Assembly: GCA_963714455.1 (NCBI GenBank) | Contig: CAVQON010000020.1 | Coordinates: 186,001-250,000 of the forward strand | Length of the DNA stretch: 64,000 bases | DNA from: CAVQGZ01 sp963714455 | GTDB lineage: Bacteria; Actinomycetota; Actinomycetes; Jiangellales; Jiangellaceae | Direction of reading: 5' to 3' | Part shown: piece after piece, positions 62,275-64,000 of the stretch | Numbering within the stretch: the stretch's first letter is position 1 | Layout: each line of letters begins with the position of its first letter | The notes under the pieces: generated by a model | The model's database searches: none | Seen by the model: only the letters and a program-made list of their open reading frames with translations | Told to the model about the DNA's origin: nothing | Made by a program: the position numbers and the translations under genes

Positions 62275-64000
62275 CCGGTGTCGGCGACCACGACGTCGAC
62301 CGTCAGCAGGCCGCCGTCGGCCGGCTCGAAGTCGAAGTCGCCGACCACTCGTCCGGCTGCGCGCAGGTCAGCAGCCACCGCGCTCGCCCGGTGCACCTCG
62401 GCCTCCGGTCCGCGCACCACGACCGAGGCGAGCTCGGCGCGCATCGACAGCTTGCGCTCGCTCTTGGCCTTGCGCAGCGCCGAGAGCGTGACGGAGGCGG
62501 CAGTCAGCACCTCGGGGTCGCCCTGGCCGGCGGCTGCACGCACCTCGTCCACGCTCGGCCACGACGCCCGGTGGATCGACCCCTGCTGCCACCACGACCA
62601 CACCTCTTCGGTGGCGAAGGGCAGGAACGGGGCGAACAGGCGGAGCTGCACCGACAGGGCCAGGTCGAGCGCGGCGTGCGCGGAGGCTGCGTCGGCCTCG
62701 CCTCGTCCGCCGTAGGCACGTTCCTTGACCATCTCGAGGTAGTCGTCGCAGAACGTCCAGAAGAACGTCTCGGTCGCCTCCAGGGCGCGGGTGTAGTCGT
62801 AGGCCTCGAACGCCGTGGTCGCACGCTCCACGACCTCGGCCAAGCCGGCGAGCATCGCCTGGTCGAGCGGGTTCGTGACGGCGGCGAGGTCGTGCGAGCC
62901 TGTCGACTCCATGCCCAGCACGAACTTCGACGCGTTGAGGATCTTGATCGCCAGGCGTCGGCCGATCTTCATCTGACCGACGTCGAAGGCGGTGTCGGTG
63001 CCCGGACGCCCGCTGGCCGCCCAGTACCGCACGGCGTCGGAGCCGTGGTCGTCGAGCAGCCCCATCGGGGTGACGACGTTGCCCTTCGACTTCGACATCT
63101 TCTTGCGGTCGGGGTCGAGGATCCAGCCGCTGATCGCCGCGTCCGACCACGGCAGCGCGTCGAACTCCAGGTGCGCGCGCACCACCGACGAGAACAGCCA
63201 GGTGCGGATGATCTCGTGCGCCTGCGGACGCAGGTCCATCGGGTAGACCCGGTCGAACAGGTCGGGGTCGCGCTCCCACCCGCCGGCGATCTGCGGGCTG
63301 AGCGACGACGTCGCCCAGGTGTCCATCACGTCGGGGTCGCCGATGAACCCGCCCGGGACGCCGCGCTGGTCGTCGGTGTAGCCGGTGGGCGCGTCGGCCT
63401 GCGGGTCGACGGGCAGGTGCGACTCGTCGGGGGTGATCGGGTCGTCGAACAGCGGGTTGCCGTCGCTGTCGAGCTGGTACCACAGCGGGATGGGCACGCC
63501 GAAGAACCGCTGGCGGCTGATCAGCCAGTCGCCGTTGAGCCCGCCGACCCACGACTCGTACCGGTGCCGCATGTACTCCGGGTGCCACGCCAGCTCGGCG
63601 CCGCGGGCCAGCAGCTGCTCGCGCAGCGCCGGCTCACGCCCGCCGTTGGTGATGTACCACTGGCGGGTCGTGACGATCTCGAGCGGCTTGTCACCCTTCT
63701 CGAAGAACTTGACCGGGTGGGTGATCGGCTTCGGCTCACCCTCGGTGTGGCCGGCCTCGGTGAGCAGCTCGGCGATGCGCTCCTTGGCCGCGTGCGCGGT
63801 CTTGCCGCCCAGCTCGGCGTACGCCTTCTGGCCCGACTCCGAGGTGATCCAGGCAGGCATCTCCCGGGTGAGGCGCCCGTCCCACCCGATCACCGGACGG
63901 GTCGGCAGCGCGAGCTCGCGCCACCACGTCACGTCGGTCACGTCGCCGAACGTGCAGATCATGGCGATGCCCGACCCCTTGTCGGGTTCGGCCAGCGGAT
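62271..64000 (-). CDS. valS: Valyl-tRNA synthetase (N-terminus beyond window edge)
   Basis: Charges tRNA-Val and edits misacylated threonine. The C-terminal about 576 residues are in the window, open to the right edge (PLAEPDKGSGIAMICTFGDVTDVTWW). The signature DRKKMSKSKGNVVTPMG is intact, as are WGTSSL-like ATSSLSPQIAGGWE and GRPGTDTAFDVGQMKIGRRLAIKILNASKFVL of the catalytic core, then the anticodon-binding helical domain (FWTFCDDYLEMVKERAY). The HIGH motif and editing domain lie beyond 64000. The short C-terminal arm region is present (LRKAKSERKLSMRAELA). It is coupled to the GNAT gene downstream. Confidence 0.96.
   Translation of the reverse strand, partial: PLAEPDKGSGIAMICTFGDVTDVTWWRELALPTRPVIGWDGRLTREMPAWITSESGQKAYAELGGKTAHAAKERIAELLTEAGHTEGEPKPITHPVKFFEKGDKPLEIVTTRQWYITNGGREPALREQLLARGAELAWHPEYMRHRYESWVGGLNGDWLISRQRFFGVPIPLWYQLDSDGNPLFDDPITPDESHLPVDPQADAPTGYTDDQRGVPGGFIGDPDVMDTWATSSLSPQIAGGWERDPDLFDRVYPMDLRPQAHEIIRTWLFSSVVRAHLEFDALPWSDAAISGWILDPDRKKMSKSKGNVVTPMGLLDDHGSDAVRYWAASGRPGTDTAFDVGQMKIGRRLAIKILNASKFVLGMESTGSHDLAAVTNPLDQAMLAGLAEVVERATTAFEAYDYTRALEATETFFWTFCDDYLEMVKERAYGGRGEADAASAHAALDLALSVQLRLFAPFLPFATEEVWSWWQQGSIHRASWPSVDEVRAAAGQGDPEVLTAASVTLSALRKAKSERKLSMRAELASVVVRGPEAEVHRASAVAADLRAAGRVVGDFDFEPADGGLLTVDVVVADTG

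Overview
The window is strongly GC-rich, with GTG starts, leaderless or weakly led genes and 1-4 base stop/start overlaps. It comes from a high-GC actinobacterium: it has ClpS, a mec-cysO-cysM sulfur cluster, ClpP1/ClpP2, CsoR, EttA, 13E12-type DUF222/HNH and DUF3152 genes. Much of the gene order resembles two mycobacterial neighbourhoods (pncB-clpS-mec-cysO-cysM-murI-MBL-rph-rdgB, and ettA...aglA-glbO...pepN...rpiB...tig-clpP1-clpP2-clpX...valS). The rhodopsin, the FUSC protein and many accessory genes suggest a non-mycobacterial lineage. I cannot name the genus.

Layout. 1-7.9 kb: nicotinate phosphoribosyltransferase (cut by the left edge), clpS, DUF2017, a microbial rhodopsin on the minus strand, then the block mec-cysO-cysM-murI-MBL phosphodiesterase-rph-rdgB, ended by an overlapping tRNA-Leu. 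7.9-13.5 kb: Bcp peroxiredoxin, an ECF cobalt transporter (cbiMN-cbiQ-cbiO), then DUF3618, DUF427, a GroES-like protein and a cytochrome P450, the last three translationally coupled. 13.5-20.5 kb: FUSC exporter, stand-alone LigD-type polymerase domain, DUF3152 protease, a frameshifted DUF222/HNH gene with a repeat-rich flank, a GNAT, tRNA-Lys, tRNA-His, orn, tRNA-Arg and a lipoprotein. 20.5-35.2 kb: two dynamin-like GTPases, ettA (frameshifted), a conserved gene, GH13 glucosidase with truncated hemoglobin, OsmC, SDR/DUF2867, MscS, amidase, malQ and DUF2804. 35.2-49.9 kb: pepN, Mrx2-like thiol protein, rpiB, Eis, SpoIIE phosphatase, HAD, a copper locus (csoR-copZ-31 aa membrane protein-copA with a CsoR box), UspA, an APC permease, DUF2237, an acyltransferase and a hypothetical gene. 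49.9-54.4 kb: tRNA-Gly, tRNA-Pro, tig, clpP1, clpP2, clpX. 54.4-61.4 kb: a degraded region with a PIN-toxin fossil, a diverged second copy of the clpX 3' end, and a large vWA/DUF11-repeat cell-surface gene broken by many single-base indels, with a lipoprotein gene lying before its sortase-anchor tail. 61.4-64 kb: GNAT and valS (cut by the right edge).

The most notable signals are: the rhodopsin with an antenna-type glycine and three TTCCCGG repeats spaced exactly 22 bp upstream; the tiny membrane protein coupled to copZ; the second clpX tail bounding a toxin fossil; and the cluster of indels in the surface-protein locus.
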